From Mycobacterium montefiorense (GTDB lineage Bacteria > Actinomycetota > Actinomycetes > Mycobacteriales > Mycobacteriaceae): DNA of 64,000 nucleotides. Position numbers and translations under genes: made by a program. This document shows, in pieces, positions 16,995 through 25,425 of this stretch (position 1 is the stretch's first letter; each line of letters begins with the position of its first letter). The notes below the pieces were generated by a model that was given only the letters and a program-made list of their open reading frames with translations, searched no databases and had not been told where the DNA came from. The DNA lies in assembly GCF_003112775.1 (NCBI RefSeq), contig NZ_BFCH01000036.1:124001-188000 (forward strand), given 5' to 3'.

Positions 16995-17810
16995 GTGGCT
17001 CTTCCGACTCCCGCACCCACCAGCACGGCCGTCGTCACCGGAGCATCGTCGGGCATCGGCGCCGCCATCGCCCGCGAGCTCGCTGATCGTGGACACGGCG
17101 TCACCCTCGTCGCGCGCCGCGAGGAGCGGCTGCGCGAGTTGGCAAACGAACTGGCGGGCTGCGGCTCGAAGGTAGAGGTGATCGGCTGCGACGTCGCGGA
17201 TTCCGCCGCTCGCGCCGGCCTCTTCGACGAGATTGAGCGTCGCGGGCTGACGGCCGACATCCTGGTCAACAACGCCGGCATCGGCACCATCGGGTCGGTA
17301 ACGACCACGTCGGTCGACGACGAGATCGCCCAGGCGCGGGTCAACGTCGAGGCCGTCATCGACCTGACCACGCGCGCCGTCCAGCAGATGGTGCCCCGCA
17401 AAAAAGGCGCGATTCTCAACGTCGGATCCACCGCGGGCTACCACCCGTTCCCCGGCCAAGTCGGCTACGCGGCCACCAAGGCGTTCGTGATCACCTACAC
17501 CGAAGGCCTACGCGCCGAACTCGCCGGCAGCGGTGTCACCGTCGCGCTGCTCAACCCCGGGCCGGTGCGCACCGAATTCCTGAAGAACGCCGGCATGGAC
17601 GAGCGGAAATTCGCCGACGCGTTCCCGAAGTTCATGTGGCTACCGGCAAGCGATGTCGCGCGCACCGGAGTCGACGCCCTCGACCGCGATCGCGGAACCG
17701 TGATCCCCGGGCTGCCGAGCCAAATCAACACCAAGCTGTTTCAGTTGATGCTGCGACGGCTGCTGCTGCCGCTACTGAAAAAGCAGCATCCGGGGCTTAG
17801 ACGGCCCTAA
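16995..17810 (+). CDS. short-chain dehydrogenase/reductase
   Basis: 271 aa, GTG start at 16995 just 22 bp after the hemophore-like gene. Cofactor motif TGASSGIG near 15-22, NNAGIG near 92, catalytic Ser in NVGSTAGYHP and Tyr-Lys in YAATK. The C-terminus is basic and hydrophobic (LMLRRLLLPLLKKQH), which may associate with the membrane. The ARREERL segment after strand 2 suggests NADP(H) preference. Sequence style resembles the DltE/YqjQ-like 'classical' SDRs; substrate unknown. It is convergent with the gene at 17818. Confidence 0.85.
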   Translation: MALPTPAPTSTAVVTGASSGIGAAIARELADRGHGVTLVARREERLRELANELAGCGSKVEVIGCDVADSAARAGLFDEIERRGLTADILVNNAGIGTIGSVTTTSVDDEIAQARVNVEAVIDLTTRAVQQMVPRKKGAILNVGSTAGYHPFPGQVGYAATKAFVITYTEGLRAELAGSGVTVALLNPGPVRTEFLKNAGMDERKFADAFPKFMWLPASDVARTGVDALDRDRGTVIPGLPSQINTKLFQLMLRRLLLPLLKKQHPGLRRP

Positions 17811-17817
17811 GCAAAAC

Positions 17818-18381
17818 TCAGCGAGCTGCGCCCGGCCAGCGCCGCATCCAGCCCTCCGCGGGAAGCGTCAGCGCGTTGCACAGCGTGCAGATCGTGCGAT
17901 ACCACCCGAGGGCCGTGAGCAATTCGATGCGCTGCTCGTCGTCGAGCTCGTCGCCCAGCGCCGCCCACGTCGCCTCCGACCACGAGCCGGTGCGCTCCAG
18001 CTCGTCCACCGCCTCGATCAGCGTCCGCTCGGCCGGGGCCCACCGCGGATCATCCGGGCCGCCGGTGACCAGCGCGTCGCACTCGTCGTCGCCGACACCG
18101 GCGATCGGCCCCCAGAACGCCGCCTGCCCGCCCCACTCGTACTCGCAACCCAGCAGCGCGCAGATGCGCAGAATCGCGATCGTTCGGGTCCTGGGCGGCA
18201 AAAGCGCTGCGATGTAGAGGGATTCACCGAGCTTGCGCAGCCGGCTGGCCAGCGCCGGATGGCGCTGCAGGCAGCGCACCAGAAGCAGCGGCTCATACGA
18301 GCGGTCCGGGTGGCCCCAGCTGTTGATGCTGGTGGCATCTTCTTCGCTCCACGGCGGGGCGAGCGGCGCGACGCGGCTCAT
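17818..18381 (-). CDS. carboxymuconolactone decarboxylase (AhpD-fold) family protein
   Basis: 187 aa. The core (LLPPRTRTIAILRICALLGCEYEWGGQ, residues 62-88, written here as two joined pieces: RTRTIAILRICALLGC and EYEWGGQ) is the CMD/AhpD helical repeat. The usual CxxC redox pair is absent: the motif position reads GCEYEW with one cysteine and glutamates, as in decarboxylase-like or orphan members rather than AhpD peroxidase. Function unknown. It is convergent with the SDR and followed on the same strand by no close gene; the 35-bp gap to the split-barrel gene at 18417 suggests co-transcription from 18845. Confidence 0.78.
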   Translation of the reverse strand: MSRVAPLAPPWSEEDATSINSWGHPDRSYEPLLLVRCLQRHPALASRLRKLGESLYIAALLPPRTRTIAILRICALLGCEYEWGGQAAFWGPIAGVGDDECDALVTGGPDDPRWAPAERTLIEAVDELERTGSWSEATWAALGDELDDEQRIELLTALGWYRTICTLCNALTLPAEGWMRRWPGAAR

Positions 18382-18416
18382 CCGAACGACTGTACGGCGG
18401 CGGCCGCCCCGTTTCG

Positions 18417-18845
18417 TCAGGCGGGCAGCGAGAACACCACGCAGTCGTGCAGGCAGCCTTTGGCCGTGTCGGGGGAGTCGGGGTCGGCTTCGCGGTGCAG
18501 CAGGGCGCGGGTCGGCACCACGCCCAACCGGACTGCTTCCGAGCCGGACTCGGTGGTTTCGGCTTCACCGTCGACGATCAGCGAATAGCCGCCGGGCTCG
18601 GGCGGCGGCCACAGCAGCGTGACATCGCTGCGGTGAGCCAGGTTTTCGCGTGTGCGGCCACCGATGAGTCCGACGTCGACGACGGTGCGGCGCCCGTCCG
18701 GGCGCTCGGAAAGGTCGCGCAGCCGGGGTTCGACCGTCACGGTGTGCACGCGGTACCCGTCGTCGACGGTGATCAGGTACGCGAACGGGTAGTCGGGCAG
18801 GGCGGCGGCCAGGCGGTCGAGGTCCACCCTCTTCTTCGTGCGCAT
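18417..18845 (-). CDS. pyridoxamine-phosphate-oxidase-like split-barrel protein (Rv0441c type)
   Basis: 142 aa. The pattern (FAYLITVDDGYRVHTVTV, then GGRTRENLAHRSDVTLLWPP and YSLIVDGEAE) is that of FMN/F420-binding split beta-barrels of the PPOX-like superfamily. Whether it binds a flavin is not shown by sequence. Length and order match Rv0441c, a small conserved mycobacterial protein. ATG start at 18845. It lies between the PPE gene and the CMD-fold gene on the same strand. Confidence 0.72.
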   Translation of the reverse strand: MRTKKRVDLDRLAAALPDYPFAYLITVDDGYRVHTVTVEPRLRDLSERPDGRRTVVDVGLIGGRTRENLAHRSDVTLLWPPPEPGGYSLIVDGEAETTESGSEAVRLGVVPTRALLHREADPDSPDTAKGCLHDCVVFSLPA

Positions 18846-18876
18846 GATCTCGAGGATAGGCGTCTTACGCCCGGTG

Positions 18877-19716
18877 TCAGTCCGCCGAACCCGTCGGCAT
18901 AGCGCCGGAGCCGAGATCGCTGAGCAGGCCCGAGCTTGGGATGCCCGAGTGGAAGCCCGTGCCCGCGGTCGGCGAGTTGAGCAGGCCGGCCTGGAAGTCC
19001 GCTGAGCTCATGCTGCCGCTTGTGACGGTGTGTGCGAAGCCGGTGCCGGGAGTGTCGGTGAGCCAGGATCCGACATGACCGCCGGTGTGATCGAGGTTGG
19101 CCAGTGCGCTGATGTGGTGCGCCAAGCTCCCGGTGCCGGTGTGGGGCCCGAAGGTCAGGTCGCCGTTGCCGAACTGCACACCGAGGTTCTGCATGACGTT
19201 CTGCCAGGGCGCCATCTGCTCGGCGGCCGCCGACGCGTCGGCGTGATAACCGGTCATCGCAGCGACGTCGGTCGCCCACATCTGTTCGTAGGCGGACTCG
19301 ATGTCCATGATTGTCGGGGCGTTCTGTCCCAGGTGGTTCGATGAAGCCAACATTCGCACCAGGGCGCGGTTGGCCGAAACCACCGCCGGCTGCACCGTCG
19401 CCGACAGCGCCGTCTCGAAAGCGCCCGCGACCGCCGAGGCCTGGCTGGAGGTCGCCTCGGCCTGAGCCGCGGCCGCCTTGAGCCAGCTCACATACTGCGT
19501 CGCGACCGCGAGCATCGCTGTCGCCGAGGGGCCTTGCCACACTCCGCTGGCCAGGTCCGATGCCACGGAGAAAAACGAGGATGCTGACGTCGCCAGGTTC
19601 TCCGCAAGCCCATCCCAGGCTTCCGCGGCAGCATGCAGCGGCGCCGATCCAGGACCGGCGTAAAGGAGGGCCGAATTGATCTCTGGCGGCAACCACGCGT
19701 AATGTGGGCTCGTCAC
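18877..19716 (-). CDS. PPE family protein, short form
   Basis: 279 aa. The conserved PPE domain fills the first 175-180 residues: it begins MTSPHYAWLPPEINSALLY with the Pro-Pro-Glu motif, has the GVWQGPSA WxG turn near 60, and long amphipathic helices. The C-terminal part (about 180-279) is Gly/Ser/Thr-rich but lacks the NxGxGN pentapeptide arrays of the M. tuberculosis protein at this locus (PPE10) and has no SVP motif, so it is a short variant. PPE proteins usually pair with a PE partner and leave through ESX systems; no PE or ESX gene is nearby. Confidence 0.9.
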   Translation of the reverse strand: MTSPHYAWLPPEINSALLYAGPGSAPLHAAAEAWDGLAENLATSASSFFSVASDLASGVWQGPSATAMLAVATQYVSWLKAAAAQAEATSSQASAVAGAFETALSATVQPAVVSANRALVRMLASSNHLGQNAPTIMDIESAYEQMWATDVAAMTGYHADASAAAEQMAPWQNVMQNLGVQFGNGDLTFGPHTGTGSLAHHISALANLDHTGGHVGSWLTDTPGTGFAHTVTSGSMSSADFQAGLLNSPTAGTGFHSGIPSSGLLSDLGSGAMPTGSAD

Positions 19717-19754
19717 TGAACTAACTTAACCGGGACGGCCCCCTGTTCGTGGCG

Positions 19755-21485
19755 TTATGGGGTGGGTGCCGGCGCGGTTTGGCGCCCGCGGATCAGCTTG
19801 CCGGGACGCGCATCGGTCGGTTTGCCGTGTTCGGCGATCACTTCGCCGGACACAATTGTGGCCACATACCCGTCGGCGGTCTGGTCCAGTCGGCGTCCTC
19901 CGGCCGGCAAGTCATAGGTGATCACGGGCTTGTGCAGGCGCAGCCCGGCATGGTCGATGACGTTGAGATCGGCCTTGTATCCGACCGCGATACGGCCCCG
20001 ATCGGCCAGCCCTGCGACGCGGGCCGGGACGGAGGTCAGCTCGCGGACGGCCTCGGGCACCGAGAAGCGTCCGGACGCCCGATCCCGGGCCCAGTGTGAC
20101 AGGAAGAACGTCGAATAACTGGCGTCGCAGATCATCCCGTAGTGGGCACCGCCATCGCCAAGGCCAAGCACCACGTCGTCGCGGTGCAGCAGTTCGCCGA
20201 CGGTGTTCAGCGAATTGCGTTCCATGTTGCTGCTGGCGACCAGCAGCATGGCACGGCCTTCGTCGTCGAGCAGCCGGTCGTAGGCCTCCTCCATCGGGTT
20301 CACCCCGCGGGCCCTGGCCCGGGCACCGATGCTGTCCACCGGGTCGGGCTCGTAGTTGGGGTTGTCGCCCAGCGGGAAGATCCAGTCCCACATCTGCGCG
20401 ACGTAGAGGATCGGGTGTCCCTGGCCCGGCTTGTCGGCCAGGATGCGGGCGCGAATCTCCGGCTTGCGCATCTCGGCGACCCGCTCGGCCAGCGGCAGAT
20501 GCGCGATCTCCTGATAGCTGGGGTAGAGCACGAACGGGTTGGCGGTGAGCTGCAGCCCGATGATCAACCCGATCGGGCGCGGCAGCAGCTGCGCGGTGAT
20601 ATCGCCGCCGGCCGCGTTGGCCTTCTCGACCATGTTGATAGCGTCGGGCCAGGTCGGGTCGCCGACGTTGGCGACGACCAGGGTGAAGGTGACAGGCAGG
20701 CCGACCTCCTCGGCGACGTCGAACACCGTCTGCAGCACCGGTTGGTAGCCGCCGGCCGGAATGTCGGGCACGAACTGCAGCAGCCCGCCGCCGCCGTCGA
20801 CGACGCCCTTGGCGATCTCCTCGATCTCCTCACGGGCGGCCTCGTAACTCGGGATCGGCGAACCGCTTTCGGTCTTGTGGATGGTCAGCCGCGACGACGC
20901 GAAGCCCAGCGCCCCGACCTCCATGGCCTCCTTGGCCAGCGCCCGCATCTTCGCGAGGTCGTCGGCGGTGGCCGGTTCGCGATTGGCGCCGCGCTGCCCC
21001 ATCACGTAGACCCGCAGCGGCGAATGCGGAAGGTAGGCGGCCACGTCGATGTCACGCCTGCCGGCTTCCAGCGCATTCAGGTATTCGGGGAAGGTCTCCC
21101 AGCTCCATGGCAGGCCGTCGGTCATTACGACGCCCGGGATGTCCTCGACCCCGGCCATCACGTCGACGAGCACGTCGTGGTCTTCCTGCCGGCACGGCGC
21201 GAACCCGACGCCGCAGTTGCCCATCACCACGGTGGTCACCCCGTGCGCCGAGGACGGCGTCAGGCGCTCCGACCAGATGGACTGGCCGTCGTAGTGCGTG
21301 TGCAGGTCGACGAAACCCGGCGTGATCAACAGGCCGGTGGCGTCGATCTCGCGTTCGGCGGTGTCGCCGTTGATGGCGCCGACAGCGGTAATGACTCCGC
21401 CGTGTACCCCGACGTCGCCGACATAGGGGTCGCCCCCCAAGCCGTCGACGATGGTGCCATTGCGAATGAGGAGGTCGTAGATCAC
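19755..21485 (-). CDS. amidohydrolase, N-acyl-D-amino-acid deacylase family
   Basis: 576 aa. The TIM-barrel metallohydrolase begins with the small beta domain (LLIRNGTIVDGLGGDP) and has the metal motif HTHYD with H62 and H64. Later parts include GNCGVGFAP (a cysteine metal ligand in D-aminoacylases) and the terminal barrel GLGDGGAHYGMICDASYST, which holds the catalytic aspartate. It probably hydrolyses an N-acylated amino acid or related amide. The ATG start at 21485 is divergent from the VOC gene at 21531 by about 45 bp. It has no counterpart at this place in M. tuberculosis. Confidence 0.88.
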   Translation of the reverse strand: MIYDLLIRNGTIVDGLGGDPYVGDVGVHGGVITAVGAINGDTAEREIDATGLLITPGFVDLHTHYDGQSIWSERLTPSSAHGVTTVVMGNCGVGFAPCRQEDHDVLVDVMAGVEDIPGVVMTDGLPWSWETFPEYLNALEAGRRDIDVAAYLPHSPLRVYVMGQRGANREPATADDLAKMRALAKEAMEVGALGFASSRLTIHKTESGSPIPSYEAAREEIEEIAKGVVDGGGGLLQFVPDIPAGGYQPVLQTVFDVAEEVGLPVTFTLVVANVGDPTWPDAINMVEKANAAGGDITAQLLPRPIGLIIGLQLTANPFVLYPSYQEIAHLPLAERVAEMRKPEIRARILADKPGQGHPILYVAQMWDWIFPLGDNPNYEPDPVDSIGARARARGVNPMEEAYDRLLDDEGRAMLLVASSNMERNSLNTVGELLHRDDVVLGLGDGGAHYGMICDASYSTFFLSHWARDRASGRFSVPEAVRELTSVPARVAGLADRGRIAVGYKADLNVIDHAGLRLHKPVITYDLPAGGRRLDQTADGYVATIVSGEVIAEHGKPTDARPGKLIRGRQTAPAPTP

Positions 21486-21530
21486 CTAATCAATCTACGA
21501 CCGTGCATCAAGTCGTGCCACGATGTTTTC

Positions 21531-21917
21531 GTGATCGACCACATAGGTATTAACTGCGCTGACTACCCGAAATCGCAGGCGTTCTACGACGCGGTGCTCG
21601 GTGTCCTGGGGTACTCCCGGCAGATGGATTTCGACGTGGCCGTCGGGTACGGCCGTGACGGCAATCCGGATTTCTGGATTGCCGACGGTGTCGGTAACGG
21701 TGCCGGCACGGGGCCCAACCGGGAGAACCACATCGCGTTCCATGCCGCCGACGAAAACGCCGTGCGCGCGTTCCACGAGACGGCGCTGCAGCTGGGCGCG
21801 GAATCGCTGCATGAGCCCAGGTTGTGGCCGGAATATCACCCCGGCTACTTCGGTGCATTCGTGCGCGATCCGGACGGCAACAACGTCGAAGCGGTCTATC
21901 ACGGGGCCGGCCCGTAA
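21531..21917 (+). CDS. VOC family protein (glyoxalase/dioxygenase fold)
   Basis: 128 aa from GTG 21531. A complete VOC pair: DHIGINCADYPKSQAFYDAV at the start and NHIAFHAADENAVRAFHETA mid-protein. Likely metal ligands are H4, the His of ENHIAF and the Glu of NNVEAVYH near the C-terminus. It belongs to the small single-subunit group related to catechol dioxygenases and lactoylglutathione lyase. Reaction unknown. It is divergent from the amidohydrolase and 10 bp upstream of the DinB gene, with which it probably forms an operon. Confidence 0.8.
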   Translation: MIDHIGINCADYPKSQAFYDAVLGVLGYSRQMDFDVAVGYGRDGNPDFWIADGVGNGAGTGPNRENHIAFHAADENAVRAFHETALQLGAESLHEPRLWPEYHPGYFGAFVRDPDGNNVEAVYHGAGP

Positions 21918-21927
21918 TGTCGCCGGT

Positions 21928-22443
21928 ATGTCAGATACCGACGCCGCCGTCCACGAGTTGCTTCGCGACGCGTTCACCCGGTTGATCGAACACGTCGATG
22001 AGCTCACCGATGGCCTGACTGACGAGCTGTCCAACTACCGGCCGGCCCCGGACGCCAACACCATCGCCTGGCTGATCTGGCACAGTGCTCGGGTGCAGGA
22101 CATCCAGCTGGCCGACGTGGCCGGTGTCGAGGAGGTCTGGACCCGCGACGGCTGGGTGGACCGCTTCGCGCTGGACCTGCCGCGCCGCGACACCGGCTAC
22201 GGCCATGGCGCCGCCGAAGTGGCGAAGGTGCACGCCCCCGCCGACCTGCTGGCCGGCTACTACCACGCGGTGCACGCGTTCACCTGCGAGTACGTCGCCG
22301 GCGTGACGGCCGACGAGCTGGCCCGCGTGGTGGACACCAATTGGGATCCGCCGGTGACGGCCAGCGCCCGGATTGTCAGCATCATCGACGATTGCGCCCA
22401 GCACCTCGGGCAAGCGGCATACGTGCGGGGGATCGCGCCGTAG
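21928..22443 (+). CDS. DinB/mycothiol-dependent family protein (Rv0443 type)
   Basis: 171 aa. The DinB_2/DUF664 four-helix fold is suggested by AWLIWHSARVQDIQLADVAG around residues 50-70 and by the late DDCAQHLGQAAYVRG. The histidines in WH and QHLG, with one more in the middle, are the usual metal triad of this superfamily, whose members act as mycothiol- or bacillithiol-dependent transferases. Length and order match Rv0443. The ATG at 21928 lies 10 bp after the VOC stop. Substrate unknown. Confidence 0.8.
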   Translation: MSDTDAAVHELLRDAFTRLIEHVDELTDGLTDELSNYRPAPDANTIAWLIWHSARVQDIQLADVAGVEEVWTRDGWVDRFALDLPRRDTGYGHGAAEVAKVHAPADLLAGYYHAVHAFTCEYVAGVTADELARVVDTNWDPPVTASARIVSIIDDCAQHLGQAAYVRGIAP

Positions 22444-22464
22444 CTTGGCCCGTAGATTGGCCAG

Positions 22465-23310
22465 GTGCGATTCCTTGCGATCCTGCAGCTGTGGCTGATC
22501 ACCACGGCTGCGCTGGCGCTGGCGGTTCCCTCGATGTGGGCGCAGTGCAATCTCGTCGACGAGAACGGCTACGTCGCGCTGGCTCGCAAGGCGGCGGCCG
22601 ATCCCGCCCTGCAGTCGGCAATGGCAGGTGAACTCACCACCCGGACCATGGCGCTGATCGCCGAGCGTGGCGGCGGACACTATCCGCTCGACAGCTCGCA
22701 GGTGCACGACGCCGCCGCCGAGTTCACGGCCGGCCCCTCGTTCCCGCCGCTGTTCGCGACGGCCAATCGGGCGGCGCACCGCTGGCTGTTCGCCGACGTG
22801 GGGTCCGGCGATTCCTGGGCCATCGACGTGGCGCCGATGCTCAACGACAGCGCGTTTGCGCAGATCTTGAGCGAGCACAACGTAACGGTGCCGGCGACGC
22901 TGACCGTGCCGTTGACGGCTTCGGTGCCGCACGCGCTGCGGCAGGGGGAGCTGAGCCGAGTGGCCGCCTGGGGCAAGTGGGCGAGCCTGGGTGTGGCGGG
23001 CCTGTGCGGTGTGTGCGCGCTGCTGACGCTGCTCGCTGCCCGGCGCCGCGGTAAGGCGCTGACCAGTCTCGGTGTCTCGGCGCTGCTCGTCGGGGCGACC
23101 GGGTGGGTCGGCATCGAAGTCGCGGGCCGCTACCTCAACGAGGTGCTCAATCGCACCACCGGCGACATTCGCCAGATCGCCGACGTCATGGTGCGTAGCG
23201 TCGAGTCCGGCCTGCGGGACTGGCTTACCCTGACCTTGGCCGCCGGCGCGGCGCTGGTGGTATGCGGCGTGATTGTCGCGGTGCTGGGCAGCCTGGTGAA
23301 GAAGGTCTGA
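22465..23310 (+). CDS. conserved mycobacterial membrane protein of unknown function
   Basis: 281 aa, GTG start at 22465. An N-terminal hydrophobic segment (LAILQLWLITTAALALAVP) is followed by an exported-looking region of about 130 residues containing GGGHYPLDSSQVHDAA. Three further membrane segments lie near 172-192, 200-220 and 255-278, and the C-terminus ends in KKV. This gives one large extracytoplasmic loop between helices 1 and 2. No enzyme motif is seen. The gene lies 21 bp downstream of the DinB gene and is convergent with rskA. Confidence 0.7.
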   Translation: MRFLAILQLWLITTAALALAVPSMWAQCNLVDENGYVALARKAAADPALQSAMAGELTTRTMALIAERGGGHYPLDSSQVHDAAAEFTAGPSFPPLFATANRAAHRWLFADVGSGDSWAIDVAPMLNDSAFAQILSEHNVTVPATLTVPLTASVPHALRQGELSRVAAWGKWASLGVAGLCGVCALLTLLAARRRGKALTSLGVSALLVGATGWVGIEVAGRYLNEVLNRTTGDIRQIADVMVRSVESGLRDWLTLTLAAGAALVVCGVIVAVLGSLVKKV

Positions 23311-23315
23311 AGGGC

Positions 23316-24017
23316 CTAGCTCAGCGGCAAGGTCGCCAATATCGGCGAAGTCGGCTGCGGTGAGCCGGCGCCGGGTTCGACGGTAAAGGCCAGGGCCGTC
23401 GACTTTCCGAGGTTGGTCAGCGTCGCCGTCGTCGACGGCGAGACGGCCGTGGTGCCCATCGTCCCGGCCGAGGTCGGGCCCTTGGCATCGATCAACCACA
23501 TCTGATAGACGGTGCCCGGAGTCGGCGGCGGCACGTTGTTCATCACCAGCACACCCGCGCCGCGGTCGCGCGAGAACACCACCGTGGCCGTCCCGTTGGC
23601 CAGTGGGCGCGAAACCGTCCGCACGTCGGGGGCCGCCATCACCTGCTCGGCAACCGACCGCGTCGGTGTCGGCCGCAACAGGGTCTGCACGCCGAATGCC
23701 GTCAGTCCCGCCACAATCGCCGCCGCTACCGATACCAATACCGTTGTGCGCCAACGTCGCTGGTGATTCGGCTGGTTCGAAGCGGTGATAGCCAGGACGG
23801 CCGCCCGCAGATGCGCCGGTGGTTCGGTGATCGTCGACGCCGAGACGACGGCCATCGTTTCGCGCACGGCGCGAACTTCCTCGGTGAAGGCCGCCGCGAC
23901 GGACGGCGGCGCGCCCGCGATCTGCCGGTCGATATCGGCTCGCTCTTCGTCGGATACCGCATGCAAGGCGTACGGCGTGGCCAGCTCGAGCAGTTCGAAG
24001 TCGGTGGGTTCGGTCAC
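23316..24017 (-). CDS. rskA: anti-sigma-K factor RskA
   Basis: 233 aa. A cytoplasmic N-terminal anti-sigma domain (residues 1-88), one transmembrane helix (91-113) and a 120-residue extracytoplasmic domain. RskA holds SigK at the membrane and releases it after regulated intramembrane proteolysis. The zinc HxxxCxxC motif of ZAS anti-sigmas is absent, as expected for RskA. GTG at 24017 overlaps the sigK stop in GTGA, so the two are translationally coupled and made in ratio. An earlier in-frame ATG (24032) would sit inside sigK and has no site. Confidence 0.93.
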   Translation of the reverse strand: MTEPTDFELLELATPYALHAVSDEERADIDRQIAGAPPSVAAAFTEEVRAVRETMAVVSASTITEPPAHLRAAVLAITASNQPNHQRRWRTTVLVSVAAAIVAGLTAFGVQTLLRPTPTRSVAEQVMAAPDVRTVSRPLANGTATVVFSRDRGAGVLVMNNVPPPTPGTVYQMWLIDAKGPTSAGTMGTTAVSPSTTATLTNLGKSTALAFTVEPGAGSPQPTSPILATLPLS

Positions 24018-24577
24018 GGCACGTCCAGGCAATTACGCAGGCCGCGCAATCCGTCGCGGATGCGCGATTTGATCGTCGACAGATTGGCGGCCAGCCGCTG
24101 CGACACCTCGGAATAGGTCAGCCCGCCGTAGTAGGCCAGCTCGATGCACTGCCGTTGCGCGTCGGTCAGCGAGCCTAGGCAGTCGGCCACCCGGCGCCGC
24201 TCGTCACCGGCGATGGCCGAGTCGGCGACCACGTCGGTGGCGGTCTCGACGTTGGATGCGCCGTAGCGCGATTCGCGGCGGCTGCCGGCCTGCTCGGAGC
24301 GCACCCGGTCGATGGCCCGGCGGTGCGCCATGGTCAGCAGCCAGGACAACGCCGACCCGCGCGCGGGGTCGTACTCCGACGCCGAGCGCCACACCTCGAG
24401 ATAGATCTCCTGGGTGGTTTCCTCGCTGTAGCCGGCATCCCGCAAAACCCGGATCACCAGCCCGAATACCCGGCTCTTGGTGAGGTCGTAGACCGCCGCG
24501 AAAGCCTGGGTGTCTCCGCGCGCGACTTCACGCAGCAACACATCCAGGTCGCTGCTCAGCTGCGGCAGTCCGGTCAT
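24014..24577 (-). CDS. sigK: ECF sigma factor SigK
   Basis: 187 aa. ECF sigma factor with region 2 (YDLTKSRVFGLVIRVLRDAGYSEE, split as YDLTKSRVFGLVIRVL and RDAGYSEE, then QEIYLEVWR) and region 4 (LTDAQRQCIELAYYGGLTY, then EVSQRLAANLSTIKSRIRDGL). It directs RNA polymerase to promoters such as those at 28708-28735 and 30508-30535. The redox pair known in SigK may correspond to the Cys in VADCLG and RQCIEL. ATG at 24577 gives the family length; the frame stays open upstream but has no homology. It lies 44 bp after the DUF1295 gene, probably in one operon with it. Confidence 0.95.
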   Translation of the reverse strand: MTGLPQLSSDLDVLLREVARGDTQAFAAVYDLTKSRVFGLVIRVLRDAGYSEETTQEIYLEVWRSASEYDPARGSALSWLLTMAHRRAIDRVRSEQAGSRRESRYGASNVETATDVVADSAIAGDERRRVADCLGSLTDAQRQCIELAYYGGLTYSEVSQRLAANLSTIKSRIRDGLRGLRNCLDVP

Positions 24578-24621
24578 TGTCAGGTAGCCTATCGCTCGCC
24601 ACCGGGCCGCATCGGCGACGG

Positions 24622-25425
24622 CTATCGACGTGCCGGTCGCGGTGGTCGTGGAAAGAAACACGCGGTCCTTTGCTGATATTCCGCAAAGCCGGGCCGGCCG
24701 GCCATCATTCTCTCGGTCAGCCGGGCGCCGGTCACGTTGACCAGGAAGTAGGTCATCAGCAGCGGCGAGCCGACCGTGGCCAACGGCCACCAGCCGTTGA
24801 TGGTGATCAGCCACAGCCCCCACCACACGGTGGCGTCGCCGAAGTAGTTGGGGTGACGCGTCCACGCCCACAAGCCGCGATCCATCACCACGCCGCGATT
24901 GGCCGGGTCCGACTTGAACACCCGCAGCTGCCGGTCGCCGACGGCTTCGAAGGTGATACCCACCAGCCAGCCGGCCACGCCCAGCACCCCGACCGCTATC
25001 AGCGGTTTCGGCGTCGGCCCGGTCACCGCGGACAGCTGCAGCGGGAAGGCGACGAACCAGGTGATCAGCCCCTGCAGCAGAAAGACCTTGCGCAGCACCT
25101 GGCCTGGTGTGGAATCCCGGAGCATGACGGCGTATCGGGGATCCTCACCCTTGCCGGCGGTCTTGCGCTGGATGTGCCAACTCAGCCGCACACCCCAGAT
25201 CGCCACCAGCATCAGCAGCAGCCAGCGCCGGGTCGGGTCGCCGTGGCCGAGCGCCGCGCCGACCGCGGCGATGGCGACAAACCCGATGCCCCACGCCACG
25301 TCGACGACGTTGTAGCGGCCGATGCGCCTGCCGATGACGAACGTGATCGAATGCACCACGGCGAGAACCACAACCGAGGCTCCGCACACCTGGGCCAAGT
25401 TCCAAGTGAAGCTCACGTTGCTCAT
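24622..25425 (-). CDS. DUF1295 membrane protein (Rv0446c), steroid-reductase-like fold
   Basis: 267 aa with about 6-7 membrane helices. The C-terminal half has the hallmark of the steroid 5-alpha-reductase/DUF1295/isoprenylcysteine methyltransferase group: GLWAWTRHPNYFGDATVWWG around residues 182-201 and the late RPGFAEYQQRT. By analogy it may reduce a C=C bond or methylene group of a lipid with NADPH. Its ATG overlaps the ufaA1 stop by 4 nt (ATGA), and the pairing with an SAM-dependent fatty acyl methylase suggests a role in the second, reductive step of branched fatty acid synthesis. That role is inferred. Confidence 0.85.
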   Translation of the reverse strand: MSNVSFTWNLAQVCGASVVVLAVVHSITFVIGRRIGRYNVVDVAWGIGFVAIAAVGAALGHGDPTRRWLLLMLVAIWGVRLSWHIQRKTAGKGEDPRYAVMLRDSTPGQVLRKVFLLQGLITWFVAFPLQLSAVTGPTPKPLIAVGVLGVAGWLVGITFEAVGDRQLRVFKSDPANRGVVMDRGLWAWTRHPNYFGDATVWWGLWLITINGWWPLATVGSPLLMTYFLVNVTGARLTERMMAGRPGFAEYQQRTACFFPRPPRPARR

